A stretch of DNA of 64,000 nt from Winogradskyella epiphytica. GTDB taxonomy: Bacteria; Bacteroidota; Bacteroidia; Flavobacteriales; Flavobacteriaceae. Positions 9,107 through 18,965 of the stretch are shown in pieces. Below the pieces are notes generated by a model. It saw nothing but the letters and a program-made list of their open reading frames with translations. It did not search any database and was not told the DNA's origin. Location of the stretch: positions 508,654 to 572,653 of the forward strand of contig NZ_QJTD01000002.1 in NCBI RefSeq assembly GCF_003217215.1. The letters are read 5' to 3'. The stretch's first letter is position 1, and every line of letters begins with the position of its first letter. The position numbers and the translations under genes were made by a program.

Positions 9107-9439
9107 TTAAATTCCTAAGTCGCGCTCAATATCTTCCATTTCAATGATATCCAAAGCTTCTTGCATTGTTGGGACCACAACAATTTCAACTGGCACTTTG
9201 TCTAAATCTACTTTTTCAGACACTAAGACGAAACTCTTTTTTTCAGCGCGATGATTATTGCTTAATAACAAAAATTCCACAACATCTTCTAATGCAATTT
9301 TACCTAAACTAGATAACTTCACGACAAGATGATTGTTTTTAAACTTATCATACGATTTTTCAATATCCTTAACAAAATCTTTGATTGAAGGATGCTCTTG
9401 TGTAATTACAGTAATATTACCGTCTCTATCTATAATCAT
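9107..9439 (-). CDS. STAS-like small protein upstream of rnz
   Basis: A 110-residue soluble protein. The N-terminus MIIDRDGNITVITQE, the helix around residues 20-35 and VVKLSSLGKIALEDVVEFL followed by beta strand KKSFVLVSE are consistent with a STAS (anti-sigma-antagonist-like) fold, although no phosphorylatable serine can be assigned. It lies 3 nt after the pyrB stop, so it is translated from the pyrimidine operon, and 89 nt before rnz. Homologues in this position are sometimes labelled ribonuclease Z from context only; nothing in the sequence suggests nuclease activity. Confidence 0.8.
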   Translation of the reverse strand: MIIDRDGNITVITQEHPSIKDFVKDIEKSYDKFKNNHLVVKLSSLGKIALEDVVEFLLLSNNHRAEKKSFVLVSEKVDLDKVPVEIVVVPTMQEALDIIEMEDIERDLGI

Positions 9440-9442
9440 AAT

Positions 9443-10372
9443 CTATTGTTTTATTTTAGAAGCTAAAAGATAAATCACTGCCATCCTAACTGCAACTCCA
9501 TTTTCTACTTGATTTAGAATAATGGCTTGTTTAGAATCGGCAACGTCGCTTGTAATTTCCACTCCCCTATTAATTGGTCCAGGGTGCATAATTACAATCT
9601 CTTTGTCTAAGCTATCCAAAAGTTCTTTATTAACTCCAAATTGTTGTGTATATTCTCTTGTTGAAGGAAAATAACTGATATCCATACGTTCATTTTGAAC
9701 TCGAAGCATATTAGCAACATCACACCATTCTAAAGCCTTTTTTAGATTGGTTTCTACTTTAACTCCTAATTCTTTGATGTATTTAGGCAGTAATGTTTTT
9801 GGACCGCACACCATTACATTAGCACCTTGTAATTGTAAGGCATAAATATTTGAAAGTGCGACTCTACTATGTAGAATATCTCCAACAATTACTACATTTT
9901 TTCCTTCTACACTACCCAGTTTTTCTCGTATGGAATACGAATCCAATAACGCCTGTGTCGGATGCTCGTGGGCACCATCTCCTGCATTTATAATACTTGC
10001 GTTAACATGTTTAGATAAAAACACGCCAGCTCCTGGATTCGGGTGGCGCATAACTACCATATCCACTTTCATGGATAAAATATTATTTACAGTATCTATT
10101 AAGGTTTCTCCTTTTTTAACCGAAGACTGAGATGCTGAAAAATTAATAACATCTGCAGAAAGTCGTTTTTCGGCTAACTCAAAAGATAATTTAGTTCGAG
10201 TAGAATTTTCAAAAAACAGATTCGCAATGGTAATATCACGTAGTGAAGGCACTTTTTTAATAGGTCTATTAATAACCTCTTTAAACTGGTCTGCAGTTTC
10301 AAAAATAAGATCGATATCTTCCTTACTGAGATATTTAATTCCTAATAAGTGATTGACACTTAATTCGCTCAT
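9443..10372 (-). CDS. pyrB: Aspartate carbamoyltransferase catalytic chain
   Basis: A 309-residue enzyme that joins carbamoyl phosphate and aspartate in the second step of pyrimidine synthesis. The carbamoyl-phosphate motif FFENSTRTKLSFE is at about residues 53-65, HPTQALLD at about 140, VQNERMD in the aspartate domain, and MHPGPINRG at about 263. Length is that of a catalytic chain. No regulatory chain gene (pyrI) is visible nearby. The gene follows pyrR by 103 nt and precedes the STAS-like gene by 3 nt, which indicates an operon. Confidence 0.98.
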   Translation of the reverse strand: MSELSVNHLLGIKYLSKEDIDLIFETADQFKEVINRPIKKVPSLRDITIANLFFENSTRTKLSFELAEKRLSADVINFSASQSSVKKGETLIDTVNNILSMKVDMVVMRHPNPGAGVFLSKHVNASIINAGDGAHEHPTQALLDSYSIREKLGSVEGKNVVIVGDILHSRVALSNIYALQLQGANVMVCGPKTLLPKYIKELGVKVETNLKKALEWCDVANMLRVQNERMDISYFPSTREYTQQFGVNKELLDSLDKEIVIMHPGPINRGVEITSDVADSKQAIILNQVENGVAVRMAVIYLLASKIKQ

Positions 10373-10377
10373 TCTTT

Positions 10378-10415
10378 TTCGCTTTTAGCTATTAGCTCGT
10401 GGCTTTTAGCGATTC
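10378..10415. repeat. AGCTAAAAGC-type short tandem repeat
   Basis: On the minus strand the pyrR-pyrB spacer reads as interlocking copies of GCTAAAAGC and AGCTAATAGC around a central CCACGAGC. This looks like a simple dispersed intergenic repeat. It ends a few bases before the pyrB start codon (10372), so it would be in the pyrB leader. Confidence 0.45.
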
Positions 10416-10475
10416 ACTTTATTTCTATTATAATTTCAACTATATATTCGAATTATATAGTATACCGAATACGTG

Positions 10476-11015
10476 CTATTTATCTACCAAATAAACAGAG
10501 TCTTCGCCATCATTCTCTATCCAATTCACCTTCACCTTCTGTTTATCTATAGCATCTACTTGTCGACCTCTATAATTAGGTTGAATTGGTAAATGTCTAC
10601 TAAATCGTCGGTCAATTAATGTTAGTAATTCAACATTCTTGGGTCTTCCGAAAGATTGAATAGCTGTTAAAGCAGACCTTATGCTTCGTCCTGTATATAA
10701 AACATCATCAATGAAGACTACGTTCTTATCTTCAACGATAAAATCTATAGTTGTTTTATTAGCTTCTAAAGGTTTTTCACCTCGTCTAAAATCATCTCTA
10801 AAAAAGGTGATATCTAAATGCCCTAATTGAATATTATTAATACCATAATCTTCCCTTAACATTTGTGCTAAGCGATCGGCTAAAAATACGCCTCTTGGTT
10901 GAATACCAATAAGCACTGTTTCTGAAAAATCATCGTGGTTTTCAATGAGTTGACAAGCCAATCTGTGTAGGGTAATATTGACTTCTTTAGAGTTAAGTAG
11001 TACTTTGTGACTCAT
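10476..11015 (-). CDS. pyrR: PyrR bifunctional pyrimidine regulator / uracil phosphoribosyltransferase
   Basis: A 179-residue type I phosphoribosyltransferase. The PRPP-binding loop VVFIDDVLYTGRSIRSA lies at about residues 97-113, and GIQPRGVFLADRL near residue 40 is the PyrR N-terminal signature. PyrR converts uracil plus PRPP to UMP and, in Gram-positive bacteria, binds pyr mRNA. Here it is first in a unit with pyrB. I see no anti-terminator/terminator pair in the 103-nt pyrR-pyrB spacer, so RNA-based control is not supported; the transferase role is the safer reading. Confidence 0.95.
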   Translation of the reverse strand: MSHKVLLNSKEVNITLHRLACQLIENHDDFSETVLIGIQPRGVFLADRLAQMLREDYGINNIQLGHLDITFFRDDFRRGEKPLEANKTTIDFIVEDKNVVFIDDVLYTGRSIRSALTAIQSFGRPKNVELLTLIDRRFSRHLPIQPNYRGRQVDAIDKQKVKVNWIENDGEDSVYLVDK

Positions 11016-11225
11016 AGTGTTTCCAAACCTGGTTGGTTTACAAAGTTAGGATAAAATTATTTGATTGCAATGTATATTTTAAATTGTTAAGATAATGTAT
11101 TTTTAAGCACTGAGAATCACGGAAAGAGGAGTCAAACTTTTAGAAATTGATATAATTTTAATAAGTAAAATGCAGGCATCGGTATGCCTAATTCAATCTC
11201 AAAACTCTCAAAATTAGAACGCATA

Positions 11226-11258
11226 AAAAAAGCCTCCCGAAAATCGAGAGGCTTTTTA
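11226..11258 (-). terminator. Intrinsic terminator after rpsA
   Basis: Read on the minus strand, a long stem (AAAAAGCCTCTCGA / CCGGGAGGCTTTTT-like, one mismatch) with a short A/T loop and trailing T residues lies 41 nt after the rpsA stop. The plus strand also ends in a T run, so it may stop transcripts from both directions. Confidence 0.88.
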
Positions 11259-11298
11259 TATAGATTAATGAAGTTCCTACTTTCGCAGGAGTTAGGAA

Positions 11299-13134
11299 TT
11301 AATTTTTCCCGTCCATTTTATCTTTAAGAGCTTGTAAAGCATCATTTGCATCACCTAAAGTTGGTTTAGCTTCTGCCGCTTGAGCTTCCTGTTTTCTAAC
11401 AGCTTGCTTAACGATTTTCGCTTCTTCTTCTCTAAATACTGCTGTATGAGATGCTACAACACGTTTGAATTCTTTATTAAATTCAATGATTTTGAATTCT
11501 GCTTCTTCACCTTTAGCAAGTTTAGAACCATCTTCTTTCTCTAAATGACGTGCTGGTACAAAGGCAACGATATCTTCGTTAAACTCAATAGTTGCTCCTT
11601 TATCTACCATCTCTGTAATAGCTGCTTTATGAACTGTATCTAAAGCGAACTCAGTTTCGTACTTATCCCAAGGGTTTTCAGTAGTTTGTTTATGACCTAA
11701 AGATAATTTACGTCCTTCTACGTCTAACTCTAATACAACTACGTCTAAAGTATCACCTACGTTACAGAATTCAGATGGATGCTTGATTTTCTTAGTCCAA
11801 GATAAATCAGAGATATAAATTAATCCGTCGATACCTTCTTCTAATTCAACAAATACACCAAAGTTTGTAAAGTTACGTACAATACCTGAATGCTTAGAAC
11901 CTACAGGATATTTAGATGTAATATCAGTCCATGGATCTGGCGTTAATTGCTTAATACCAAGAGACATTTTTCTGTCTTCTCTATCTAAAGTTAAGATAAC
12001 CGCATCGATTTCATCACCTACAGATACGAAATCTTGAGCTGAGCGTAAGTGTGTAGACCATGACATTTCACTAACGTGAACTAATCCTTCAACACCTTCT
12101 TCTACTTCAACAAAAGCACCGTAATCAGCGATTACAACAACTTTACCTTTTACTTTATCTCCAACTTTTACGTTCTCACCTAAAGCTTCCCAAGGGTGCT
12201 TAGATAATTGCTTAAGACCTAATTGGATTCTTGATTTGTTTTCATCAAAATCAAGGATTACCACATTTAATTTTTGATCTAACTCAACAATCTCATTTGG
12301 ATGGTTGATACGAGACCAAGATAAATCTGTAATATGAACTAAACCATCTACACCACCTAAATCGATGAACACACCATAAGAAGTAATGTTTTTCACAATA
12401 CCTTCTAATACTTGTCCTTTTTCTAATTGGCCAATGATTTCTTTCTTTTGTTCTTCAATATCAGCTTCAATTAACGCTTTATGAGAAACCACTATGTTTT
12501 TGAATTCGTGATTGATTTTCACCACTTTAAATTCCATAGTTTTGTTTACATATTGATCGTAATCTCTAATAGGCTTCACATCGATTTGAGAACCTGGTAA
12601 GAATGCTTCAATACCAAATACGTCAACGATCATACCACCTTTAGTTCTGCATTTTACAAAACCATTTACGATTTCACCAGTATCATGTGCATTATTCACA
12701 CGATCCCAAGCTTTAATAACACGTGCCTTTCTATGTGATAATACTAATTGACCAGTTGCGTCTTCACGAACATCAATTAATACTTCAACTTTGTCACCAA
12801 CTTTAAGATCTGGGTTGTAACGGAACTCATTAAGAGAGATTACACCTTCAGACTTAGCGTTAATGTCAATAATAGCATCACGATCTGTGATAGTGATAAC
12901 AGTACCTTCTACAACTTCGTCATCTAAAGTATCAACGAAATTTTCAGATACTAATTTTTCAAATTCTTCTAATTTTTTGTCCGCTACTTGCTCAATTCCT
13001 TCTTCGTAATTGTGCCAATCGAACTCTTTTAAGAATTTTTCTGGGTTTGCTTGAGCCTCAGAAATAACTGGAGCATCAACTTGTTTTGCTTCAGTTGCCT
13101 CAACCTCAGCTTGTTTTGTTTGTTTATCAGACAT
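11299..13134 (-). CDS. rpsA: 30S ribosomal protein S1
   Basis: A 611-residue RNA-binding ribosomal protein that helps mRNA bind the 30S subunit. Six S1/OB domains are visible, starting about residues 75, 155, 240, 325, 410 and 495 (for example GIVKNITSYGVFIDLGGVDG, GKVVVIADYGAFVEVEEGVEG, GIVRNFTNFGVFVELEEGIDG). An acidic N-terminal extension and a charged C-terminal tail flank them, as is usual in Bacteroidota. S1 matters especially here because most genes lack a clear Shine-Dalgarno site. The gene has its own strong promoter (13253-13284), a ~110-nt leader and a terminator, so it is probably monocistronic. Confidence 0.98.
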   Translation of the reverse strand: MSDKQTKQAEVEATEAKQVDAPVISEAQANPEKFLKEFDWHNYEEGIEQVADKKLEEFEKLVSENFVDTLDDEVVEGTVITITDRDAIIDINAKSEGVISLNEFRYNPDLKVGDKVEVLIDVREDATGQLVLSHRKARVIKAWDRVNNAHDTGEIVNGFVKCRTKGGMIVDVFGIEAFLPGSQIDVKPIRDYDQYVNKTMEFKVVKINHEFKNIVVSHKALIEADIEEQKKEIIGQLEKGQVLEGIVKNITSYGVFIDLGGVDGLVHITDLSWSRINHPNEIVELDQKLNVVILDFDENKSRIQLGLKQLSKHPWEALGENVKVGDKVKGKVVVIADYGAFVEVEEGVEGLVHVSEMSWSTHLRSAQDFVSVGDEIDAVILTLDREDRKMSLGIKQLTPDPWTDITSKYPVGSKHSGIVRNFTNFGVFVELEEGIDGLIYISDLSWTKKIKHPSEFCNVGDTLDVVVLELDVEGRKLSLGHKQTTENPWDKYETEFALDTVHKAAITEMVDKGATIEFNEDIVAFVPARHLEKEDGSKLAKGEEAEFKIIEFNKEFKRVVASHTAVFREEEAKIVKQAVRKQEAQAAEAKPTLGDANDALQALKDKMDGKN

Positions 13135-13252
13135 GTGCTGAATAATAATTTGTATTCTACAGACTTGATTAGAAAATATTGCAGTACCAGCTATAGAAGC
13201 GTTTGTTTATTTATTATTTCCTTTTAATTTTCCTTAACCGCTAAAAGGTGTG

Positions 13253-13284
13253 CAAAAGTACAACATATTTATAGTTTTACCAAA
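13253..13284 (-). promoter_or_regulatory. Bacteroidota -33/-7 promoter of rpsA
   Basis: On the minus strand TTTG (13284-13281) is followed after 20 nt by TACTTTTG (13260-13253), a full match to the TTTG-N19/20-TAnnTTTG consensus. Transcription should start near 13246, giving a leader of about 110 nt before the start codon at 13134. That is long enough for autoregulation by S1 (inference). Confidence 0.82.
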
Positions 13285-13353
13285 AACTTTAAAAAAATAA
13301 GGTATTGACACTCATTCCTTTAATATGCATTAAGATTCTGCTCGATAGAGCTA

Positions 13354-13382
13354 TTGAAATGGCACATATTTTGGTATCTTTA
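13354..13382 (+). promoter_or_regulatory. Promoter of the LysM/BON-like gene
   Basis: TTG (13354-13356), 18-nt spacer, TATCTTTA (13375-13382; one base off TAnnTTTG). Predicted start near 13389, about 27 nt before the ATG. The spacer also contains TGGCAC-N5-TTGG, which resembles a sigma-54 -24/-12 site with one core mismatch. Confidence 0.65.
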
Positions 13383-13415
13383 CATTATTCATTAACAAAT
13401 TAAAAATTTAAAATT

Positions 13416-13793
13416 ATGGTTAGAGCTAAATATCAAGATGTTTTAGACTTAGGTGAGAAATTAAACATAAAAGAAGGTAAAGTAGAAGAAGAAAACGGAA
13501 AACTTAAAGTTTGGGGAACTGCATCTACGCAATACGAAAAAAACTTACTTTGGGATGAAATCAAAAGAATCGGTGGCGAAAACCCAACTGATATTATGGC
13601 TGACATTAAAGTTGAAGACGAATCAGTTTATGCAAGACATACCGTTGCTTCTGGTGAAACCTTAGGTAAAATTGCTAAACAATATTACGGTGAACCTGGA
13701 AAATACCAAAAAATATTTCAAGCCAATACTGATATATTAAAGAACCCAGATTTAATCCATCCAGGTCAGGAGTTGATTATTCCTAACTTATAA
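13416..13793 (+). CDS. LysM protein of the YgaU/Kbp type
   Basis: A 125-residue protein without signal peptide. Residues about 1-65 resemble a BON-like domain and residues about 72-124 form a LysM motif (HTVASGETLGKIAKQYYG, NPDLIHPGQELIIP). This architecture and length match E. coli YgaU/Kbp, a cytosolic potassium-binding protein, although potassium binding cannot be read from the sequence. It has its own promoter and terminator and so forms a single-gene unit between rpsA and cmk. Confidence 0.9.
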   Translation: MVRAKYQDVLDLGEKLNIKEGKVEEENGKLKVWGTASTQYEKNLLWDEIKRIGGENPTDIMADIKVEDESVYARHTVASGETLGKIAKQYYGEPGKYQKIFQANTDILKNPDLIHPGQELIIPNL

Positions 13794-13814
13794 TTGAGAT
13801 TATAAAGACATACA

Positions 13815-13841
13815 GAAAAAGCGACCAATGGTCGCTTTTTT
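13815..13841 (+). terminator. Bidirectional terminator between LysM gene and cmk
   Basis: AAAAAGCGACC / GGTCGCTTTTT, an 11-bp perfect stem with a 3-nt loop, followed by T residues on both strands. It lies 22 nt after the LysM stop and 22 nt from the cmk stop (13863), so it serves both converging units. Confidence 0.92.
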
Positions 13842-13862
13842 AGTTTTAAATAATTTAGAACT

Positions 13863-14555
13863 TTATGCTTTAGCAATTAATTCCTCTGCCATATCCACTA
13901 TAGTTTCTAACTGTTCTTCGATAGTGAGATGAGAATTATCAATTTCAACAGCATCATCGGCCTTAATTAACGGTGAATCTTCCCTTGTGGAGTCTATATG
14001 ATCCCTCGTTGTCACATTCTCTAATACATCGTCGTAGCTTAACTCGTGACCTCTATCTAATAATTCTTTATAACGACGTTTAGCTCGTGTTTCTGCAGAT
14101 GCGGTCATAAATATTTTTAATTCGGCTTCGGGAAATACTACAGTTCCAATATCTCTTCCATCCATCACTATGCCTTTATCTTTACCCATGAGCTGCTGTT
14201 GCTCTACCAATTTACGTCGCACTTCAGACAAAGTGGCTACAGGACTCACATATTTCGAAACTTTAAGTGTTCTAATATCTGATTCAATATTCTTCCCATT
14301 TAGATACACTTCAGCAAAACCTAAGTCCTCATTCAACTTAAAAGTAATTGTAATCTCTTTTAATCTGCCAACTAGTTCTTCCTCCTTAAAAAACCCTTCT
14401 CCTATATATTCGTTTTCTAAAGCAAAATATGTAACTGCTCTATACATGGCTCCAGTATCTACATATATATAGTTGAGTTTTTTTGCTAATAATTTAGCAA
14501 CTGTGCTTTTTCCTGTGGAAGAAAATCCGTCTATAGCAATGACAATTTTTTTCAT
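13863..14555 (-). CDS. cmk: Cytidylate kinase
   Basis: A 230-residue kinase that phosphorylates CMP and dCMP with ATP. The P-loop GFSSTGKST is at about residues 10-18, YVDTGAMYRAVT at about 31, MDGRDIGTVVFPEA at about 130, and the lid with AETRAKRRYKEL at about 155. Length is standard. It is the last gene of the minus-strand run lon-LysM-porQ-cmk and ends at a shared terminator. A small CCCG/CGGG hairpin sits just before its start codon. Confidence 0.97.
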   Translation of the reverse strand: MKKIVIAIDGFSSTGKSTVAKLLAKKLNYIYVDTGAMYRAVTYFALENEYIGEGFFKEEELVGRLKEITITFKLNEDLGFAEVYLNGKNIESDIRTLKVSKYVSPVATLSEVRRKLVEQQQLMGKDKGIVMDGRDIGTVVFPEAELKIFMTASAETRAKRRYKELLDRGHELSYDDVLENVTTRDHIDSTREDSPLIKADDAVEIDNSHLTIEEQLETIVDMAEELIAKA

Positions 14556-14563
14556 ATGAATGT

Positions 14564-14582
14564 CCCGTTAAATCGGGGATCT
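14564..14582 (-). other. Small hairpin in the cmk leader
   Basis: CCCG-TTAAAT-CGGG (14566-14579) lies about 10 nt upstream of the cmk start codon on the minus strand. A hairpin there could affect translation or be a remnant of an intergenic repeat. It has no U-tract on the transcribed strand. Confidence 0.35.
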
Positions 14583-14730
14583 TTTTAATTTATTAATTGT
14601 AAGTTCAATTAAAAGAATACACTTTTATGCATCACTTTTAACTCTTAAATGGGCGACTTTACTATTGAATCTACCTTACTAAAATAAAGATAATTTTATG
14701 TTGAGCATTAAGATACTTTCTGACGCCCCA

Positions 14731-15756
14731 TTATCTACCATCCAAATCAATTTGCAGTCCAAAAAAACTAGTGTTCGAAGCACTGGTATATCTTGCATGC
14801 GTATAACTAAATCGTAATTTATTCAATTTAATTCCTACACCCACTGAGAGTCCTGAAAAATTTCGTTGATCAACAATTCGCAATTCTTCCGCTCGTCTAA
14901 AATTATAACCTAAACGGACATTAAAACCTCTACCTGGAAATAATTCTGCTCCTAATATGAGATGGCGTAAACCTTTGTTAAAGAAACTGACTTTTTCTTG
15001 TGTTTGATTTCCTTCTAAATCTGTGGTTGCTCTTGCAGGATTAGAAACTCCAATAGGCCATTTCTGTAAATTCTCTAAAGTTAAATGCCAACGAATTGGC
15101 ACATTTTCTAGAGTTTGAGACATCCCAAAATTGACCTCCAAGGGTAAAGGTTCATGTTGCCCTGCGTAGGTAGAAAATTGTGTTCCAACGTTTCTAACCG
15201 TTAGGGCAGCATGAAAATCTAAATCCATATTAATGTACATTACTCCAAAATCTAGAGCTCCACCAAAAGAATTATACTGTTCCAATGCAGACGTTATCAA
15301 CTTAGCATTTACACCTACATAAAAATCGGTCCCTGCGATATAATAATTATAACCCGCTGAAATTGCTGTTTCATTACCATTAAAGGCCCCTGTGGAATTC
15401 CCATCTAAATCATAGCCATCGAAAGAACCGTAATTAACGTAGGTAACCCCAAAATGAAAGGTTTGAATATGCCTGTCCCAAGTATAAGCATAGGCTGCAG
15501 TTCCATAACTAACCCCACCTAAATAGCTAGAGTAATTAACGGCTAACTGATTATGCATATCATGATTGATGGAAGCTGGATTATATAGAGCTTCCGTAAC
15601 GTCGTAATCGAAATTAGTAATAATCTTTCCGCCCAAAGCAGCTTGTCTTGGCGATGACACTAAATTCAAGAATTGATAGGTTGCTTCCCCACCTAATTGC
15701 GCGAACGCCGGAATTGCTATTAATAGGAAATAAAAGGTGGAAATCCGCTTAATCAT
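14731..15756 (-). CDS. porQ: Type IX secretion protein PorQ
   Basis: A 341-residue outer-membrane barrel protein with a signal peptide (about 1-19, ending AFA|Q) and the family N-terminal segment ATYQFLNLVSSPRQAALGGK. PorQ is a component of the T9SS; in Porphyromonas it associates with PorU, PorV and PorZ, the attachment complex that cleaves the sorting domain and links cargo to the surface. The C-terminus ends in alternating strands (RFSYTHARYT, FFGLQIDL). It sits between a LysM gene and cmk in the lon unit, 175 nt before cmk. Confidence 0.9.
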   Translation of the reverse strand: MIKRISTFYFLLIAIPAFAQLGGEATYQFLNLVSSPRQAALGGKIITNFDYDVTEALYNPASINHDMHNQLAVNYSSYLGGVSYGTAAYAYTWDRHIQTFHFGVTYVNYGSFDGYDLDGNSTGAFNGNETAISAGYNYYIAGTDFYVGVNAKLITSALEQYNSFGGALDFGVMYINMDLDFHAALTVRNVGTQFSTYAGQHEPLPLEVNFGMSQTLENVPIRWHLTLENLQKWPIGVSNPARATTDLEGNQTQEKVSFFNKGLRHLILGAELFPGRGFNVRLGYNFRRAEELRIVDQRNFSGLSVGVGIKLNKLRFSYTHARYTSASNTSFFGLQIDLDGR

Positions 15757-15829
15757 AGATTTTGCAAAATAACTAAATCTATCTTAAAACGATGATATGA
15801 TTTTTTTATTTTTTAAGTGAAGTTGTTTT

Positions 15830-16396
15830 CTATTTCAATCTAAGTTCTTGACCTATTTTAATGGTATTACTAGTTAATCCATTTAAGCGTTTGAGTTCTT
15901 CGACTGTTAAATCATTATTTAATGCAATGCGATACAAGGTATCTCCTTTTCTAACCGTCCAAATTAGTTTATCAATCTCTGCTGAATCGGTATCAAAATT
16001 TCTAATTCTTAACTTTTGACCTGTTTGAATTAAAGTAGTTTCGAGTTTGTTGGCCTTTTGCAATGCAGCTAAAGTTGTTTCGTATTTTATTGAAATCTGA
16101 AAGAGATTTTCTCCCTCTTTAACTATGTGAAAATCAGACTCAAATTCAACTTCAGCTTCTGATGGCGATTTTACAGCAACTATATCTTTTTCGATGGCCG
16201 ACTTCGTCGGCTCTACTTTATCCTCATCTTTTTTATCTACTTCTACAATTGTAACTTCTCCTGTAGAAATATTTAACTTAGCAGGCTTCCCGTCTAACAC
16301 CACATCTTTAAACTCTGTTTGTTCTTGAGCATATAATACTATGCTCAAGAACAGAGTTAACAAAGTTGTGATTATTAGTTTAAAGCTTTTTAGCAT
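15830..16396 (-). CDS. Exported protein with two LysM domains
   Basis: A 188-residue protein with an N-terminal signal peptide (about 1-23, ending LYA|QE), a charged linker, and two LysM motifs: about residues 92-137 ([17 protein letters not shown]) and 142-187 ([17 protein letters not shown]). It probably binds peptidoglycan in the periplasm. Its start lies inside the last 17 nt of lon, so the two are translationally linked, and porQ follows after 73 nt. This places a cell-wall-binding protein beside a T9SS subunit; a functional link is only suggested by position. Confidence 0.88.
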   Translation of the reverse strand: MLKSFKLIITTLLTLFLSIVLYAQEQTEFKDVVLDGKPAKLNISTGEVTIVEVDKKDEDKVEPTKSAIEKDIVAVKSPSEAEVEFESDFHIVKEGENLFQISIKYETTLAALQKANKLETTLIQTGQKLRIRNFDTDSAEIDKLIWTVRKGDTLYRIALNNDLTVEELKRLNGLTSNTIKIGQELRLK

Positions 16397-18833
16397 TATC
16401 TACTTTTTGTTTTGTAATAGCTATTTTTAATACATCGCTCATTTCAGTTACGTAATGAAATGTTAGCCCTTTTAGATATTCAGGTTTAATTTCTTCAATA
16501 TCTCTTCTGTTATCTTCGCAAAGTAAAATTTCTTTAATACGTGCTCGTTTAGCCGCTAGAATCTTTTCTTTTATTCCGCCAACTGGCAACACTTTACCGC
16601 GTAAGGTAATCTCACCTGTCATCGCTAAGCTCTTTTTCACTTTACGTTGTGTAAACAAAGATACTAAAGAAGTTAACATAGTTACACCTGCACTTGGTCC
16701 ATCTTTTGGAGTTGCTCCTTCTGGCACATGGATATGAACATTATACTTGTCAAAAACTTCTGGATTGATACTAAACTCTTCCGCATTGGACTTAATATAT
16801 TCCATAGCAATGGTTGCAGATTCCTTCATAACCTTACCTAAGTTCCCTGTAATACTCAAGGTACCTTTACCCTTAGACAAAATAGATTCTATAAATAAAA
16901 TATCTCCACCAACACTAGTCCACGCTAATCCAGTAACGACACCTGCAACATTATTATTTTCATATTTATCGCGTTCCATTCTTGGACTACCTAAAATCTC
17001 AACCACATCGTCATTAGTGATTTTGATATTATAATCCTCTTCCATTGCGATATTCTTAGCCGCATAGCGCACCATTTTCGCGATTTGCTTTTCCAGTCCA
17101 CGAACTCCAGATTCACGTGTATATCCCTCAACTATTTTTTCAAGTTGTGGTTTAGCTATTTTTAATGCGCTGCTATCTAAGCCATGTTCTTTTAATTGCT
17201 TTGGCAATAAATGACGCTTTGCGATTTCTACTTTTTCTTCAATAGTATAACCTGTAACATTAATGATTTCCATTCGATCTCTCAATGCAGGCTGAATGGT
17301 ATTCAAACTATTTGATGTTGCAATAAACATCACCTTAGACAAGTCATACCCCATCTCCAAGAAATTATCGTAGAATTCATTGTTTTGTTCTGGATCTAAA
17401 ACTTCAAGCATCGCCGATGATGGATCACCTTGGTTACCTGTAGACAACTTATCAATCTCATCTAAAACAAATACAGGATTCGATGTACCCGCCTTTTTTA
17501 AACTCTGAATGATACGTCCTGGCATAGCTCCAATATAGGTCTTTCTATGTCCACGTATTTCAGCTTCGTCGCGTAAGCCACCTAAAGAAATTCTTACATA
17601 CTCTCTACCTAAGGCTTCAGCAATTGATTTCCCTAAAGAGGTTTTACCAACTCCTGGAGGTCCATATAAACATAGAATTGGCGATTTCATATCATTACGA
17701 AGTTTCAATACCGCTAAATATTCTATAATTCGTTTTTTTACATCGTCTAATCCAAAATGGTCACGATCTAAAATTTTCATGGCTCGCTTAAGGTCGAATT
17801 TATCCTTACTAAATTCATTCCAAGGCAAATCCAAGAACAAATCTAAATAGTTACGTTGAATTGAATACTCCGCAACCTGTGGATTCATTCGTTGCATCTT
17901 AGATAATTCCTTATCAAAATGCTCTTTTACTTTATCGTCCCACTTCTTTTTCTTCGCACGAGCTTTCATTTCTTCAATCTCTTCCCCAGAAGACACACCT
18001 CCACCTAATTCTTCTTGAATGGTTTTCATCTGTTGGTGTAAGAAATACTCGCGTTGTTGCTGACTCATATCACTTTGAACCTTCGACTGAATATCATTTT
18101 TAAGCTCAAGCTTTTGATATTCAAGATTCATGAATTTCAAAGTTTGAAGCGCTCGCTCCTTAAGATCATTTATCTTTAACAACTCCTGCTTTTCATCGAC
18201 TCTTAGATTCATATTTGCAGAAACAAAGTTGATTAAGAACGAATCACTTTCAATATTCTTAATCGCGAAACTCGCTTCCGAAGGAATATTAGGACTTTGC
18301 TTGATGATTTCTAAAGACAGATCTTTAATTGAATCAATAATCGCTCTAAACTCCACATTATCTGGAGCAGGCTTAGCCTCAGTAATATCAGAAATGGTCG
18401 CTGTTAAATAAGGCTTTTCTGAAATCACTTTATCAATAGCAAAACGTTTCTTTCCTTGAATAATTACCGTAGTATTACCATCAGGCATCTTAAGAACCTT
18501 TAAAATTCTTGCCACTGTTCCGGTTTTATAGATATCCGCAGCCGTTGGATTTTCAACAGCTTCGTCCATTTGCGCCACTACACCAATCACTTTTCCGCCT
18601 TTATTAGCGTCATTGATTAACTTGATAGATGTATCTCTTCCTGCCGTAATTGGAATAACTACCCCAGGAAATAATACCGTATTTCGCAACGGTAGTATTG
18701 GCAACGATTCCGGTAAAGATTCGTTGTTGATTAACTCTTCATCTTCTGGCGTCATTAACGGAATTAATTCTGAATTCTCATCAAAATCCTGAAATGACAA
18801 ATTGTCAAAATTTAAAAAATTTGATTTTCCCAT
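16380..18833 (-). CDS. lon: ATP-dependent protease Lon
   Basis: An 817-residue cytosolic AAA+ protease. The N-terminal substrate domain spans about 40-250, followed by a coiled-coil region. The Walker A motif GPPGVGKTS is at about 391 and Walker B FVLDEID at about 457. The protease domain has the catalytic serine in PKDGPSAGV (about 713) and lysine in [10 protein letters not shown] (about 755). Length is normal. It is the first gene of the lon-LysM-porQ-cmk run and has a clear -33/-7 promoter with a leader of about 97 nt. Confidence 0.98.
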   Translation of the reverse strand: MGKSNFLNFDNLSFQDFDENSELIPLMTPEDEELINNESLPESLPILPLRNTVLFPGVVIPITAGRDTSIKLINDANKGGKVIGVVAQMDEAVENPTAADIYKTGTVARILKVLKMPDGNTTVIIQGKKRFAIDKVISEKPYLTATISDITEAKPAPDNVEFRAIIDSIKDLSLEIIKQSPNIPSEASFAIKNIESDSFLINFVSANMNLRVDEKQELLKINDLKERALQTLKFMNLEYQKLELKNDIQSKVQSDMSQQQREYFLHQQMKTIQEELGGGVSSGEEIEEMKARAKKKKWDDKVKEHFDKELSKMQRMNPQVAEYSIQRNYLDLFLDLPWNEFSKDKFDLKRAMKILDRDHFGLDDVKKRIIEYLAVLKLRNDMKSPILCLYGPPGVGKTSLGKSIAEALGREYVRISLGGLRDEAEIRGHRKTYIGAMPGRIIQSLKKAGTSNPVFVLDEIDKLSTGNQGDPSSAMLEVLDPEQNNEFYDNFLEMGYDLSKVMFIATSNSLNTIQPALRDRMEIINVTGYTIEEKVEIAKRHLLPKQLKEHGLDSSALKIAKPQLEKIVEGYTRESGVRGLEKQIAKMVRYAAKNIAMEEDYNIKITNDDVVEILGSPRMERDKYENNNVAGVVTGLAWTSVGGDILFIESILSKGKGTLSITGNLGKVMKESATIAMEYIKSNAEEFSINPEVFDKYNVHIHVPEGATPKDGPSAGVTMLTSLVSLFTQRKVKKSLAMTGEITLRGKVLPVGGIKEKILAAKRARIKEILLCEDNRRDIEEIKPEYLKGLTFHYVTEMSDVLKIAITKQKVDNAKKL

Positions 18834-18936
18834 ATATATTTTTTAGCCATTCTGTCATTAATTTCAACAGAATAGCATTTGTTTAAATGCATTAATAATT
18901 AACTTCACGCTGAATACCACGTAGTTATAGAGTATT

Positions 18937-18965
18937 CAAAGTTATTCACATTCATCTAATTTCAA
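18937..18965 (-). promoter_or_regulatory. -33/-7 promoter of lon
   Basis: Minus strand TTG (18965-18963), 18-nt spacer, TAACTTTG (18944-18937), matching TAnnTTTG exactly. Predicted start near 18930. A TGGCAC-N5-TTG sequence overlaps the upstream side (18976-18961), resembling an imperfect sigma-54 site. Confidence 0.75.
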
